Shown one piece after another: positions 19,677 to 27,954 of a stretch of DNA of 64,000 nt. The DNA comes from Bacteroidales bacterium (GTDB taxonomy: Bacteria; Bacteroidota; Bacteroidia; Bacteroidales; Paludibacteraceae). The position numbers were made by a program, and so were the translations under genes. The notes beneath the pieces are model-generated. The model was not told the origin of the DNA, searched no databases, and saw only the letters and a list, made by a program, of their open reading frames with translations. Every line of letters begins with the position of its first letter. The stretch's first letter is position 1. The DNA lies in NCBI GenBank assembly GCA_012518275.1, contig JAAYSS010000049.1, positions 37,698 to 101,697 of the forward strand, written 5' to 3'.

Positions 19677-21683
19677 ATGAAGTCAAAAATAACCTTTTTA
19701 CTTACACTTTTAGTTTTATCGTTTCAAAGTTTTGCGCAAATGTATGACCCGGTAGCTTGGTCAATTGAGCAAAAACAAACAAGTAACACCACAGCCGATA
19801 TCGTCATTCGAGCCAGCTTGGAAAAAGGGTGGCACCTTTACGGAATGAATATTCCACCCAATGGTCCCGTGCCAACGAAAATTGTCATCGAACAGCTGGA
19901 CAATGCCAAGAAGGAAGGCGAAATCCAAGCTAAATCAAAACTGACTGAAGTACACGACCCTAATTTTAATATGAAGATAGGGATGTACTCAGACGAAGCC
20001 GTTTTTGTACAGAAAATATCATTTACCGATCCGAAAGCAGTTTTTGCAAAAGTCGTAGTAAGCTATATGGTTTGCGATGATAACACTTGCCTTTCGCCCA
20101 CGGAAGAGATTCTGAAGGTAGGCAAGCAAGGTATAAAACCTAAAAATACAACACCTACTTCTGAAACAGAAACAAAACCGGCGGAAGTGCTGCCTGTTGC
20201 CGCATTGCTGGACTCTGTCCAACAAAATGACACCGCCGCATCAACTGCCACTACAGCAGTAGCACCGACAAGCGTGAAAAAGCTATGGACGCCCGTTATT
20301 GGAGAGCTTAAAGCTTTCGGTGAAGACACGACCAAACACACGCTGATTTGGGTATTTATTTTAGGATTTCTTGGGGGCTTAATTGCACTTTTCACACCCT
20401 GCGTATGGCCTATTATACCGATGACCGTCGGGTTTTTCTTAAAACGCAATAAGGACAAGAAAAAAGGAAGAGCTGATGCCGTGTTTTACGGTTTGGCAAT
20501 CATCGTAATCTACTTATCGCTCGGACTGCTGATTACCGGAATCTTTGGTGCAAGCGCTCTTAACAGCTTAGCTACCAACGCCGTATTTAATCTTCTTTTC
20601 TTTGCGCTGCTGGTTGTATTTGCCATTTCGTTCTTCGGCGTGTTTGAAATCACGCTGCCTTCATCTTGGGTAAACAAAATGGACGCCAAAGCCGACTCGA
20701 CAAGTGGAATTATCAGCATTCTGTTTATGGCTTTTACGTTGGTTTTGGTTTCATTTTCATGTACGGGACCAATCATCGGAACGCTACTGGTCGAAGTTTC
20801 CACATCCGGCTCATACCTTGGTCCTGCAATCGGGATGCTTGGTTTTGCCATCGCTTTAGCATTGCCTTTTAGCTTCTTTGCCTTCTTTCCGTCTCTCTTG
20901 CAGAGCATGCCAAAATCGGGCGGATGGCTGAACAAAGTAAAAGTTGTTCTGGCATTTCTTGAACTGGCATTTGCCTTGAAATTCTTTTCAGTTGCCGATT
21001 TAGCTTACGGATGGCGATTGTTGGACAGAGAAACATTCCTGGCGCTTTGGATTATTATTTTTGCCCTGCTCGGCTTCTATTTATTAGGGAAAATCAAGTT
21101 TGCGCATGACTCGGAAAGTAAAACCACATCCGTTCTCGGATTATTTATGGGAATTATTTCACTTGCATTTGCCGTTTATATGGTACCCGGACTTTGGGGT
21201 GCTCCGCTAAAATCCATGAGTGCTTTTGCACCACCGCTTTACACGCAAGATTTTAATCTATATGCAAAAGAAGTTCATCCAAAGTTTTTGGACTACGAAC
21301 AAGGCATGCGGTATGCTGCTGAGCAAGGTAAACCTGCCATTGTTGATTTTACCGGTTATGGATGCGTGAACTGTCGCAAGATGGAGGCTGCCGTATGGAC
21401 CGATCCGCGCGTGGCAGATAGGCTGAACAACGATTTTGTGCTGATTTCGCTTTATGTAGATAATAAACAGCCACTTGCAGAACCTTATGAAGTGGAAGAA
21501 AACGGAAAAATTCGCCGTATCAAAACCATCGGCGATGAGTGGAGCTACCTGCAACGCTATAAGTTCGGTGCAAATGCTCAGCCCTTCTACGTGATGCTGG
21601 ATGCTGAAGGTAAGCCAATGACAAAATACCTGGAATTTCAGGATAACCCGTCCGAATTCTTGAAATGGCTGAATAAAAAGTAA
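19677..21683 (+). CDS. dsbD: Thiol:disulfide interchange protein DsbD
   Basis: The ATG at 19677 gives 668 residues with a clean signal peptide ending SFAQ. The in-frame ATG at 19620 would add a polar leader and is rejected. Domain order is the full DsbD plan: a periplasmic immunoglobulin-like alpha domain with the CDDNTC pair, eight transmembrane helices with cysteines in FTPCVWP and SFSCTGP, and a C-terminal thioredoxin domain with GYGCVNCRK. The protein carries electrons from cytosolic thioredoxin to periplasmic thiols. It lies 107 bases after sprA with its own candidate promoter. It may keep secreted thiol proteins such as the C10 protease reduced, but that link is inference. Confidence 0.95.
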   Translation: MKSKITFLLTLLVLSFQSFAQMYDPVAWSIEQKQTSNTTADIVIRASLEKGWHLYGMNIPPNGPVPTKIVIEQLDNAKKEGEIQAKSKLTEVHDPNFNMKIGMYSDEAVFVQKISFTDPKAVFAKVVVSYMVCDDNTCLSPTEEILKVGKQGIKPKNTTPTSETETKPAEVLPVAALLDSVQQNDTAASTATTAVAPTSVKKLWTPVIGELKAFGEDTTKHTLIWVFILGFLGGLIALFTPCVWPIIPMTVGFFLKRNKDKKKGRADAVFYGLAIIVIYLSLGLLITGIFGASALNSLATNAVFNLLFFALLVVFAISFFGVFEITLPSSWVNKMDAKADSTSGIISILFMAFTLVLVSFSCTGPIIGTLLVEVSTSGSYLGPAIGMLGFAIALALPFSFFAFFPSLLQSMPKSGGWLNKVKVVLAFLELAFALKFFSVADLAYGWRLLDRETFLALWIIIFALLGFYLLGKIKFAHDSESKTTSVLGLFMGIISLAFAVYMVPGLWGAPLKSMSAFAPPLYTQDFNLYAKEVHPKFLDYEQGMRYAAEQGKPAIVDFTGYGCVNCRKMEAAVWTDPRVADRLNNDFVLISLYVDNKQPLAEPYEVEENGKIRRIKTIGDEWSYLQRYKFGANAQPFYVMLDAEGKPMTKYLEFQDNPSEFLKWLNKK

Positions 21684-21726
21684 ATTCTTCTAATTTGCAG
21701 ATTATATCTTTTACATCGTTTAAATC

Positions 21727-21787
21727 TGCCAAATTGTCCCAAATTATGACAAAACTATCAGTCGGGATGATTTGGCAAATTTATTGT
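21727..21787. promoter_or_regulatory. Inverted repeat and sigma-54-like element upstream of grpE
   Basis: TGCCAAATTGTCCC (21727-21740) and GGGATGATTTGGCA (21764-21777) form 14-base arms with one 2-base mismatch. The loop contains AATTATGACAA, an 11-mer also found upstream of htpG. The right arm runs into TGGCAA-N5-TTGT (21773-21787). This has the correct sigma-54 spacing, but the -12 GC is replaced by GT, so promoter function is doubtful. It lies 90-150 bases before grpE. Confidence 0.4.
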
Positions 21788-21876
21788 TACTTGGTACGTG
21801 CAATTTAAAATTAGCTGCTTTCTGCTAAAAGAAAAACAAAGCCATTAACATTGAAATTCAAAAAATTAACAAACAT

Positions 21877-22503
21877 ATGAAAGGCAAACACAAATCAACC
21901 CGAGAAGAGAAACAAGAGAAGCTTTCGGAAGAAGAAGTAATTCAAGAAACTGTTGAAACAGAAGAACCTGAAGTGGCACCCACTGAAACAGAAGAGCCAG
22001 AATTGGAAGCAGATGCGACTGAATCTGAAGAATCTGATGCTGATACGCAAGAAGAAGCAACAGACGATTTTCAGCAAAAATGCTTGGAGCTAAACGACAA
22101 GAACCTTCGCTTGATGGCTGAGTTTGACAACTACCGCAAGCGTACCTTAAAAGAGAAAGCCGACTTGATAAAACATGCCAGCGAGCGGGTTTTCGTGGAT
22201 ATACTACCTTTAATTGATGATTTTGAGCGTGCACTAGAAGCTATGGAATCTACCGAAGATGTGAGCGCTGTAAAAGAAGGAGTAGAACTTATTTACAATA
22301 AATTTATCGGTTTTCTCAATAATCACGGCGTAGAGCAGATTCCTACAGAAAACGAAGCTTTTGACGTGGATGTACACGAAGCGGTTACCACATTTCCGGC
22401 ACCGTCGGAAGAGATGAAAGGTAAAATCATCGATTGTACCACCAAAGGTTACACGCTCTACGACAAGGTGATACGCTTTGCAAAAGTTGTTGTGGGAGAA
22501 TAA
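21877..22503 (+). CDS. grpE: Nucleotide exchange factor GrpE
   Basis: A 208-residue GrpE. The first 65 residues are a very acidic disordered tail, followed by a long dimerising coiled coil with AEFDNYRKR and the beta-wing domain near the C-terminus with VHEAV and GYTLYDKVIRFAKV. GrpE releases ADP from DnaK. It is followed 97 bases later by dnaJ. dnaK itself is not in the window, so the chaperone partners are encoded at different loci. The upstream region carries the inverted repeat at 21727-21777. Confidence 0.97.
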   Translation: MKGKHKSTREEKQEKLSEEEVIQETVETEEPEVAPTETEEPELEADATESEESDADTQEEATDDFQQKCLELNDKNLRLMAEFDNYRKRTLKEKADLIKHASERVFVDILPLIDDFERALEAMESTEDVSAVKEGVELIYNKFIGFLNNHGVEQIPTENEAFDVDVHEAVTTFPAPSEEMKGKIIDCTTKGYTLYDKVIRFAKVVVGE

Positions 22504-22557
22504 GCACAGTTAACGGTTAATAGTTTTTAGTTCTGAGTTAAAGTTTTATGCAAAACC

Positions 22558-22594
22558 ACCTACTAAACAACTACTAACTTCTAACTAACTAAAC
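22558..22594. repeat. Short CTAACT-type simple repeat before dnaJ
   Basis: The 97-base grpE-dnaJ gap ends with irregular repeats of CTACTAAA, CTACTAACT and CTAACTAACT. It is low-complexity sequence with no obvious hairpin. It may be replication-slippage debris. Confidence 0.5.
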
Positions 22595-22600
22595 AAGAAT

Positions 22601-23767
22601 ATGTCAAAAAGAGATTATTACGAAATATTAGATGTGGCTAAAACTGCTACTGCCGACGAAATCAAGAAAGCATACCGTAAAAAAGCCATTCAATACCACC
22701 CGGACAAAAACCCGGGCGATAAAACTGCCGAAGAAAAGTTTAAAGAAGCGGCAGAAGCCTATGAGGTACTGGGCAACCCGCAAAAACGCCAGCGTTACGA
22801 TCAATTCGGACATGCTGGTGTAGGAAGCAGTGCATCAGGAGGTTTCGGTGCGGGTGGAATGAGCATGGAAGATATTTTTGCACACTTCGGCGATATCTTC
22901 GGCGGACATTTCGGAGGCGGATTCGGTGGATTTAGCGGATTTGGTGGCTTTGGAGGCAGCGCGCGAGGACAGCGTGTTAGACGTGGGTCTGATTTAAGAG
23001 TGAAAGTCAAACTGAATCTGGAAGAAATCTCCAACGGCGTAGAGAAAAAAATCAAAGTTAAAAAACTGGTTTCTTGTCAATACTGCAACGGTTCCGGTGC
23101 TGCATCAAGCTCAGGAACAACTACTTGTACTACCTGTAACGGAAGCGGAAGGGTTACCCGCGTACAGCAAACCATACTCGGGCAAATGCAAACCACTTCC
23201 GAGTGTTCCACCTGTCAGGGTGAAGGACAAATCATCAAAGATAAATGTACGCACTGTGGTGGTGACGGAGTTCTAAGGCAAGACGATATTATCAATATCA
23301 ACATTCCGGCAGGTGTGATGGAAGGCATGCAGCTAACCGTGAACGGGAAAGGAAATGCAGCCCGAAGAGGGGGCATAAGCGGTGACTTACTCGTAGTAAT
23401 TGAAGAAGAAAAACACCCGGAACTAATTCGCGATGAAAACGATTTAATTTACAACTTGTTGCTTTCCGTACCGGTTGCTGCTATGGGTGGTTCGGTAGAA
23501 GTACCCACTGTGGACGGGAAGGTAAAAGTAAACATCCCGTCAGGCACACAACCCGGAAAAGTTCTTCGACTTCGCGGAAAAGGACTCCCCAGCATAAATA
23601 GCTATGGTAATGGTGATTTACTCGTCAACATAGGGGTTTACATTCCAAAAAACTTGACGAGAGACGAGAAACGAACATTAGAAGAATTGCAGAAATCCGA
23701 TAACTTCAAACCCAGTGAATCTGCATCAAAAGGTTTTTTCGCCCACTTTAGGAATCTATTTAGGTAA
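22601..23767 (+). CDS. dnaJ: Chaperone DnaJ (type I Hsp40)
   Basis: A 388-residue type I J-protein. It has a J domain with the HPD tripeptide (about 33-35), a Gly/Phe-rich linker (about 75-125), four zinc-binding CxxCxGxG modules ([32 protein letters not shown]), and two C-terminal beta-sandwich substrate domains. It delivers unfolded clients to DnaK and stimulates ATP hydrolysis. It is the second gene of the grpE-dnaJ unit. It converges on ahcY with only 30 bases between stop codons and no clear terminator there. Confidence 0.98.
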   Translation: MSKRDYYEILDVAKTATADEIKKAYRKKAIQYHPDKNPGDKTAEEKFKEAAEAYEVLGNPQKRQRYDQFGHAGVGSSASGGFGAGGMSMEDIFAHFGDIFGGHFGGGFGGFSGFGGFGGSARGQRVRRGSDLRVKVKLNLEEISNGVEKKIKVKKLVSCQYCNGSGAASSSGTTTCTTCNGSGRVTRVQQTILGQMQTTSECSTCQGEGQIIKDKCTHCGGDGVLRQDDIININIPAGVMEGMQLTVNGKGNAARRGGISGDLLVVIEEEKHPELIRDENDLIYNLLLSVPVAAMGGSVEVPTVDGKVKVNIPSGTQPGKVLRLRGKGLPSINSYGNGDLLVNIGVYIPKNLTRDEKRTLEELQKSDNFKPSESASKGFFAHFRNLFR

Positions 23768-23797
23768 GAGATTGTTCGAATCAGAAGAAATAGCCAA

Positions 23798-25210
23798 TCA
23801 ATACCTGTAATGCTCTGACTTATAAGGACCTTCTACTTTCACTCCAATGTAAGCGGCTTGCTCAGGTGTGAGTTTAGTAAGTTTTACACCCAATTGGTTA
23901 AGATGCAAACGCGCCACTTCTTCATCCAAGTGTTTCGGTAGGCGATACACACCAATTTCGTATTTCTTTGTGAAAAGCTCAATCTGAGCCAATGTCTGGT
24001 TTGTGAATGAATTACTCATCACGAATGAAGGATGCCCCGTGGCACAGCCGAGATTAACCAAGCGCCCATCGGCAAGCAGTAAGATGCTGTTACCCGAAGG
24101 GAACGTATATTTATCCACCTGCGGCTTGATATTCGTATATTGAATACCGGCATATTTTTTCAACTTGTCCACCTGAATTTCATTATCAAAATGTCCGATG
24201 TTGCACACAATGGAGCCATCTTTCATCTTTTCCATGTGGTCAATGCGGATTACATCTTTATTGCCGGTCGTAGTTACATAAACGTTACCTTCCGATAAAG
24301 CGTCTTCCACCGTTACCACTTCAAAGCCTTCCATAGCAGCTTGCAGGGCACAAATCGGATCAATCTCAGTAACTAGCACACGAGCGCCATAGGCTCTCAT
24401 CGACTTGGCACAACCTTTTCCCACATCGCCGTATCCGCAAACAACAACAACTTTTCCTGCCAGCATAATATCAGTGGCGCGTTTAATTCCGTCTGCCAAC
24501 GACTCGCGGCAACCGTACAGATTATCAAACTTGGATTTGGTAACCGAATCGTTCACATTAAAGGCGGGAAACAACAACGAGCCTTCTTCCATCATTTGAT
24601 ACAAGCGAAGCACACCGGTAGTAGTCTCTTCCGATACACCGCGAATCTCCGGCGACATGCGAGACCAAAGGGTGTTGTCTTTTTTCAAAACATCTTTGAG
24701 AATATTGTACAATTCTTGTTCGTCTTCTCCTTCTGCCTTTTTGTCCAAAACAGCAGCATCCTTTTCGGCTTTCACACCCATATGAACCATTAATGTAGCA
24801 TCCCCGCCGTCATCCACAATCACTGTCGGTCCTTTGTTGCCTTCAAAAGTCAAGGCTTGAAGGGTGCACCACCAGTATTCGGGCAGCGTTTCACCTTTCC
24901 AGGCAAAAACAGGCACTCCGGCAGCGGCTATCGCAGCGGCGGCATGATCTTGTGTAGAATATATATTACAACTTGCCCAACGCACTTCAGCGCCCAATTC
25001 CACCAATGTTTCAATCAATACGGCAGTTTGGATAGTCATGTGAAGTGAACCCATAATTCGGGCGCCTTTCAAAGGTTTTGACTCTCCGTATTTTGCGCGG
25101 AGTGCCATTAAACCGGGCATTTCTTTTTCGGCAAGTTCAATTTCTTTTCGCCCAAAGTCAGCCAAAGAAATATCAGCTACTTTGTAAGGCAGGTTTGAGA
25201 ATAGTTCCAT
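23798..25210 (-). CDS. ahcY: Adenosylhomocysteinase
   Basis: A 470-residue S-adenosylhomocysteine hydrolase of the long bacterial type. Landmarks are the substrate-binding N-terminal segment with [11 protein letters not shown], the NAD-binding signature [14 protein letters not shown], and the C-terminal tail [10 protein letters not shown] with the conserved Lys and Tyr that cap the NAD of the neighbouring subunit. It reversibly splits SAH into adenosine and homocysteine, relieving inhibition of methyltransferases. It is a single-gene unit. A TACCTTTG promoter box lies about 103 bases upstream. The leader just before the ATG contains an element also found before the methylmalonyl-CoA mutase gene at 59826. 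Confidence 0.98.
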   Translation of the reverse strand: MELFSNLPYKVADISLADFGRKEIELAEKEMPGLMALRAKYGESKPLKGARIMGSLHMTIQTAVLIETLVELGAEVRWASCNIYSTQDHAAAAIAAAGVPVFAWKGETLPEYWWCTLQALTFEGNKGPTVIVDDGGDATLMVHMGVKAEKDAAVLDKKAEGEDEQELYNILKDVLKKDNTLWSRMSPEIRGVSEETTTGVLRLYQMMEEGSLLFPAFNVNDSVTKSKFDNLYGCRESLADGIKRATDIMLAGKVVVVCGYGDVGKGCAKSMRAYGARVLVTEIDPICALQAAMEGFEVVTVEDALSEGNVYVTTTGNKDVIRIDHMEKMKDGSIVCNIGHFDNEIQVDKLKKYAGIQYTNIKPQVDKYTFPSGNSILLLADGRLVNLGCATGHPSFVMSNSFTNQTLAQIELFTKKYEIGVYRLPKHLDEEVARLHLNQLGVKLTKLTPEQAAYIGVKVEGPYKSEHYRY

Positions 25211-25216
25211 TGTTTT

Positions 25217-25250
25217 CTTTTTAGACTGCTTCGCTGAAAGAACAAAGACG
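25217..25250 (-). repeat. Leader element shared with the gene at 59826
   Basis: On the minus strand this reads GCGTCTTTGTTCTTT, ten other bases, then GTCTAAAAA, ending 6 bases from the ahcY ATG. The same two blocks in the same order precede the methylmalonyl-CoA mutase large-subunit gene (59829-59869). It is either an interspersed repeat or a shared leader element. Confidence 0.5.
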
Positions 25251-25312
25251 CTTTGCTAAAAGATAATAAACAAAGCCGTTCAGCTTGAGCAAATTTCTTA
25301 ATTTTAAGCTCG

Positions 25313-25320
25313 CAAAGGTA
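25313..25320 (-). promoter_or_regulatory. -7 box for ahcY
   Basis: The minus strand reads TACCTTTG, a perfect TAnnTTTG match, with transcription expected near 25306. The leader would be about 96 bases and include the shared element at 25217-25250. Confidence 0.5.
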
Positions 25321-25352
25321 ATGATTTTTCATTGAAAGCTGAAATAATCACT

Positions 25353-26081
25353 CTACAACTTCTCCGTTGCTTCATCATCTAAATACAGTTCAGCATCGCA
25401 ATTTTCAAGAATATAATAAGTCGGATATCGCTCAAAATCTCCTTTTTCATGAATAATTTCTTCAAGAATTTCAGCCTTTGAATGACCGGTAATAAGGAAA
25501 ATAATATGCTCCGAATTACAAATCACATCGCCGGTAAGGGTAATCCTTTTTTGCCCGGTAATGGGATGTGCAACCGCAGCTGCAGTCGTTGACGAGTGAA
25601 TCAATTCCATATTGTCCGGGAAGATAGAAGCCGTGTGTCCATCATCGCCCATACCGAGCAATATCAAGTCAAAAAAGGGAAAGCCGTTCTTTTCAGGCAG
25701 TTCTTTTTTTAACAGTTTTTGATAGCGCAAAACTTCTTCTGTCGGTTCTTTATCACCCTGTATATTAAAGATATTTTCCTTCGGAATCGGGACATGTTTC
25801 AACAATATTCGATGTGCGTTTCCAAAATTACTTTCACTATCATCAGGCTTTACACATCTTTCATCTACCCAAAATAGCCGTACGGAATCCCATGCCACTT
25901 TATCAGCAAATTCTTCTGCCAGCATCGAAAACAGAATGTTTGGTGTGTTTCCACCGGAAATAGCCAGATTAAATGGCTTACCCTGCTCCTTTTTGGCATT
26001 AACTTTTTCAACAATCAAATTAGCAATAGACTCTGCTACCCGCTCTGGTTCTGAATAGACATATAAATTAGTTTCTTTCAT
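25353..26081 (-). CDS. pgl: 6-phosphogluconolactonase
   Basis: From the ATG at 26081 the product is 242 residues, the usual size for the DevB/SOL3 type. A GTG at 26105 would add eight residues and is less likely. The family motifs NLAISGGNTPNILF (about 45-58) and LLGMGDDGHTASIFP (about 146-160) are intact. It hydrolyses 6-phosphogluconolactone in the oxidative pentose phosphate pathway. It follows zwf on the same strand after a gap of about 140 bases, so it probably shares its transcript. No gnd gene follows in this window. Confidence 0.96.
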   Translation of the reverse strand: MKETNLYVYSEPERVAESIANLIVEKVNAKKEQGKPFNLAISGGNTPNILFSMLAEEFADKVAWDSVRLFWVDERCVKPDDSESNFGNAHRILLKHVPIPKENIFNIQGDKEPTEEVLRYQKLLKKELPEKNGFPFFDLILLGMGDDGHTASIFPDNMELIHSSTTAAAVAHPITGQKRITLTGDVICNSEHIIFLITGHSKAEILEEIIHEKGDFERYPTYYILENCDAELYLDDEATEKL

Positions 26082-26224
26082 AAGTTTATGGTTATTTAGT
26101 TCCACCGTTATTTATTTTATATAAAATGGCAACTTCATTCTTTGCATTTCACGTTGCACAGCATAAATCCCGATGTGTATAACAATTTCGGGACAACTTC
26201 GTACTTCCAACATCCTGCTTCTTT

Positions 26225-27757
26225 TTATATTTCACAAGTAAATTTATCACACTGAGCCTGCCATTTCAACCGTTTGTTTTCAAAAAGTCCATCAGCTTCT
26301 TCGGGCCCCCACGTGTTTGATTTATAAAAATAAAGCGGAATATCGGGATTGTTTTTCCACTCGTTGAGTATCGGATCTACAAATTTCCAGCTTGCCTGCA
26401 CCGCGTCAGCACGAGCATAGAGCGTTGAATCACCCACCATGCAGTCAAGTAGCAAGCGCTCATAAGCTTCCGGAATTTTGGATTGCGCTAAGTTGGAGTA
26501 ATGAAAGTCCATATTGACATTCTGCACTTTGTAACCTGCTCCGGGAATTTTCATCCCAAAATCTACCGCAATGCCGGCGTCAGGATGAATACGAAGTATA
26601 ATCATATTCGCCGGATTGGACGTGCACCGCTGTTTGAAAAGCTGAAGCGGTGCCGGTTTTAGGTGTATAACCACTTCGGTAACACGCACCGGTAAGTTTT
26701 TCCCAGTACGAATATAAAATGGCACGTCGCTCCACCGCCAGTTATCCACAAAAAGCTTCATTGCCACATACGTTTCAGTCATTGAATCGGGTGCAACATC
26801 CTTCTCATCACGGTAAGCCGGTATCTTCTCACCCCGATGTATTCCTTCGGTATATTGTCCGCGAATAACGCATTTGCTTATCTTTGATTTCGGGATAGGA
26901 CGAAGCGCTTGAAGCACTTTCACGGTTTCGTTACGAATTGAGTTAGAGTCAAATACCGCTGGTGGATCCATAGCTACCACAGCAAGCACCTGCAACAAGT
27001 GGTTCTGAATCATATCGCGCATAGCTCCCGAAGTGTCGTAATATCCACCACGATCACCGACACCGATTTTTTCAGATGCTGTTATTTCTACCCTATCTAC
27101 GTAACTGCGATTCCATACAGGTTCAAAAAATCCATTGGCAAAACGGGTTACCATAATGTTTTGCACGGTTTCTTTTCCTAAATAGTGGTCGATGCGGTAA
27201 ATCTGATGCTCGCGAAACCCTTTATGCAACTTATTATCCAATTCCACAGCCGTTTCATAACTATACCCGAACGGTTTTTCCACAATCACCCTTTTCCAAC
27301 CCGAAGATTCGGAATTCATCTCATAATCAACCAAATGCTCCGCCACCACTTCATACATAAACGGCGGAATGGAGAAATAATAAATTATATTTTCAGGTAT
27401 TTCCAATCTTTGACAAAGCGAAAACGCATAGTCTTTCAGTCCTGCAAACTCTTCCTTTACCCGATTATTTACCTTTTTATAATAAAGAATTTTCAAGAAT
27501 TCAGCCGTTTTCTCAGGAAACTGCTCTACGGCTTCAGCAGCATGCTTAGCAAGATGTTCTTTTACTTCTGAACGGAAAGTCTCTTCGTTTTTTTCTGCGC
27601 TTCCGCTCCCTACAACAGCAAATTTCTGTGGAAGAAGTCCGTCCACGTACAACTGCAAAAGCGCTGGTAGCAACTTACGACGCGATAAATCGCCATTTAC
27701 CCCAAAAATAATCAAAATCTGATTTTCAGCGTGTATCTTGTTTCTCAACTCCTTCAT
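26225..27757 (-). CDS. zwf: Glucose-6-phosphate 1-dehydrogenase
   Basis: A 510-residue enzyme with the N-terminal coenzyme motif GVNGDLSRRKLLPAL (about 19-33) and the active-site signature RIDHYLGKE (about 193-201). The catalytic-histidine helix and the C-terminal beta-sheet domain are present. It makes NADPH from glucose 6-phosphate. It is first of the zwf-pgl pair, and htpG is transcribed divergently 197 bases away. No standard -7 box was found upstream. Confidence 0.98.
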   Translation of the reverse strand: MKELRNKIHAENQILIIFGVNGDLSRRKLLPALLQLYVDGLLPQKFAVVGSGSAEKNEETFRSEVKEHLAKHAAEAVEQFPEKTAEFLKILYYKKVNNRVKEEFAGLKDYAFSLCQRLEIPENIIYYFSIPPFMYEVVAEHLVDYEMNSESSGWKRVIVEKPFGYSYETAVELDNKLHKGFREHQIYRIDHYLGKETVQNIMVTRFANGFFEPVWNRSYVDRVEITASEKIGVGDRGGYYDTSGAMRDMIQNHLLQVLAVVAMDPPAVFDSNSIRNETVKVLQALRPIPKSKISKCVIRGQYTEGIHRGEKIPAYRDEKDVAPDSMTETYVAMKLFVDNWRWSDVPFYIRTGKNLPVRVTEVVIHLKPAPLQLFKQRCTSNPANMIILRIHPDAGIAVDFGMKIPGAGYKVQNVNMDFHYSNLAQSKIPEAYERLLLDCMVGDSTLYARADAVQASWKFVDPILNEWKNNPDIPLYFYKSNTWGPEEADGLFENKRLKWQAQCDKFTCEI

Positions 27758-27847
27758 GTTATGATAAGTCTAATGTCTCTTAATAACAAATTTTCAGCGT
27801 CAATTGTTTAGCAATTACTTTGCTAAACCATATATTTGACAACAATT

Positions 27848-27854
27848 ATGACAA
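27848..27854 (+). promoter_or_regulatory. ATGACAA motif upstream of htpG
   Basis: It is part of AATTATGACAA (27844-27854), an 11-mer identical to the one at 21742-21752 upstream of grpE. The heptamer also occurs in both arms of the clpB upstream inverted repeat. It ends 19 bases before the sigma-54 promoter, closer than a usual enhancer-binding site. Confidence 0.4.
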
Positions 27855-27873
27855 TTTGGCACACTTCTCCCCT

Positions 27874-27889
27874 TGGCACTTTCTTTGCA
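27874..27889 (+). promoter_or_regulatory. Consensus sigma-54 promoter of htpG
   Basis: TGGCAC-N5-TTGCA is an exact match to the core sigma-54 (RpoN) consensus with the required spacing between the -24 GG and the -12 GC. The predicted start is about 27900, giving a leader of about 55 bases to the htpG ATG. An upstream TTGGCAC at 27856-27862 lacks a -12 partner. Function is inferred from sequence only. Confidence 0.7.
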
Positions 27890-27954
27890 AAAAAATGAAT
27901 CGATTTGCTACAATACGCATCAACCATTCAACGAATAAATAAAAACAAAATTAT

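Noticed and set aside
26131..26150. Sigma-54 promoter-like TGGCAA...TTTGC between pgl and zwf
   Set aside because: The distance between the GG and GC elements is several bases too long for sigma-54.
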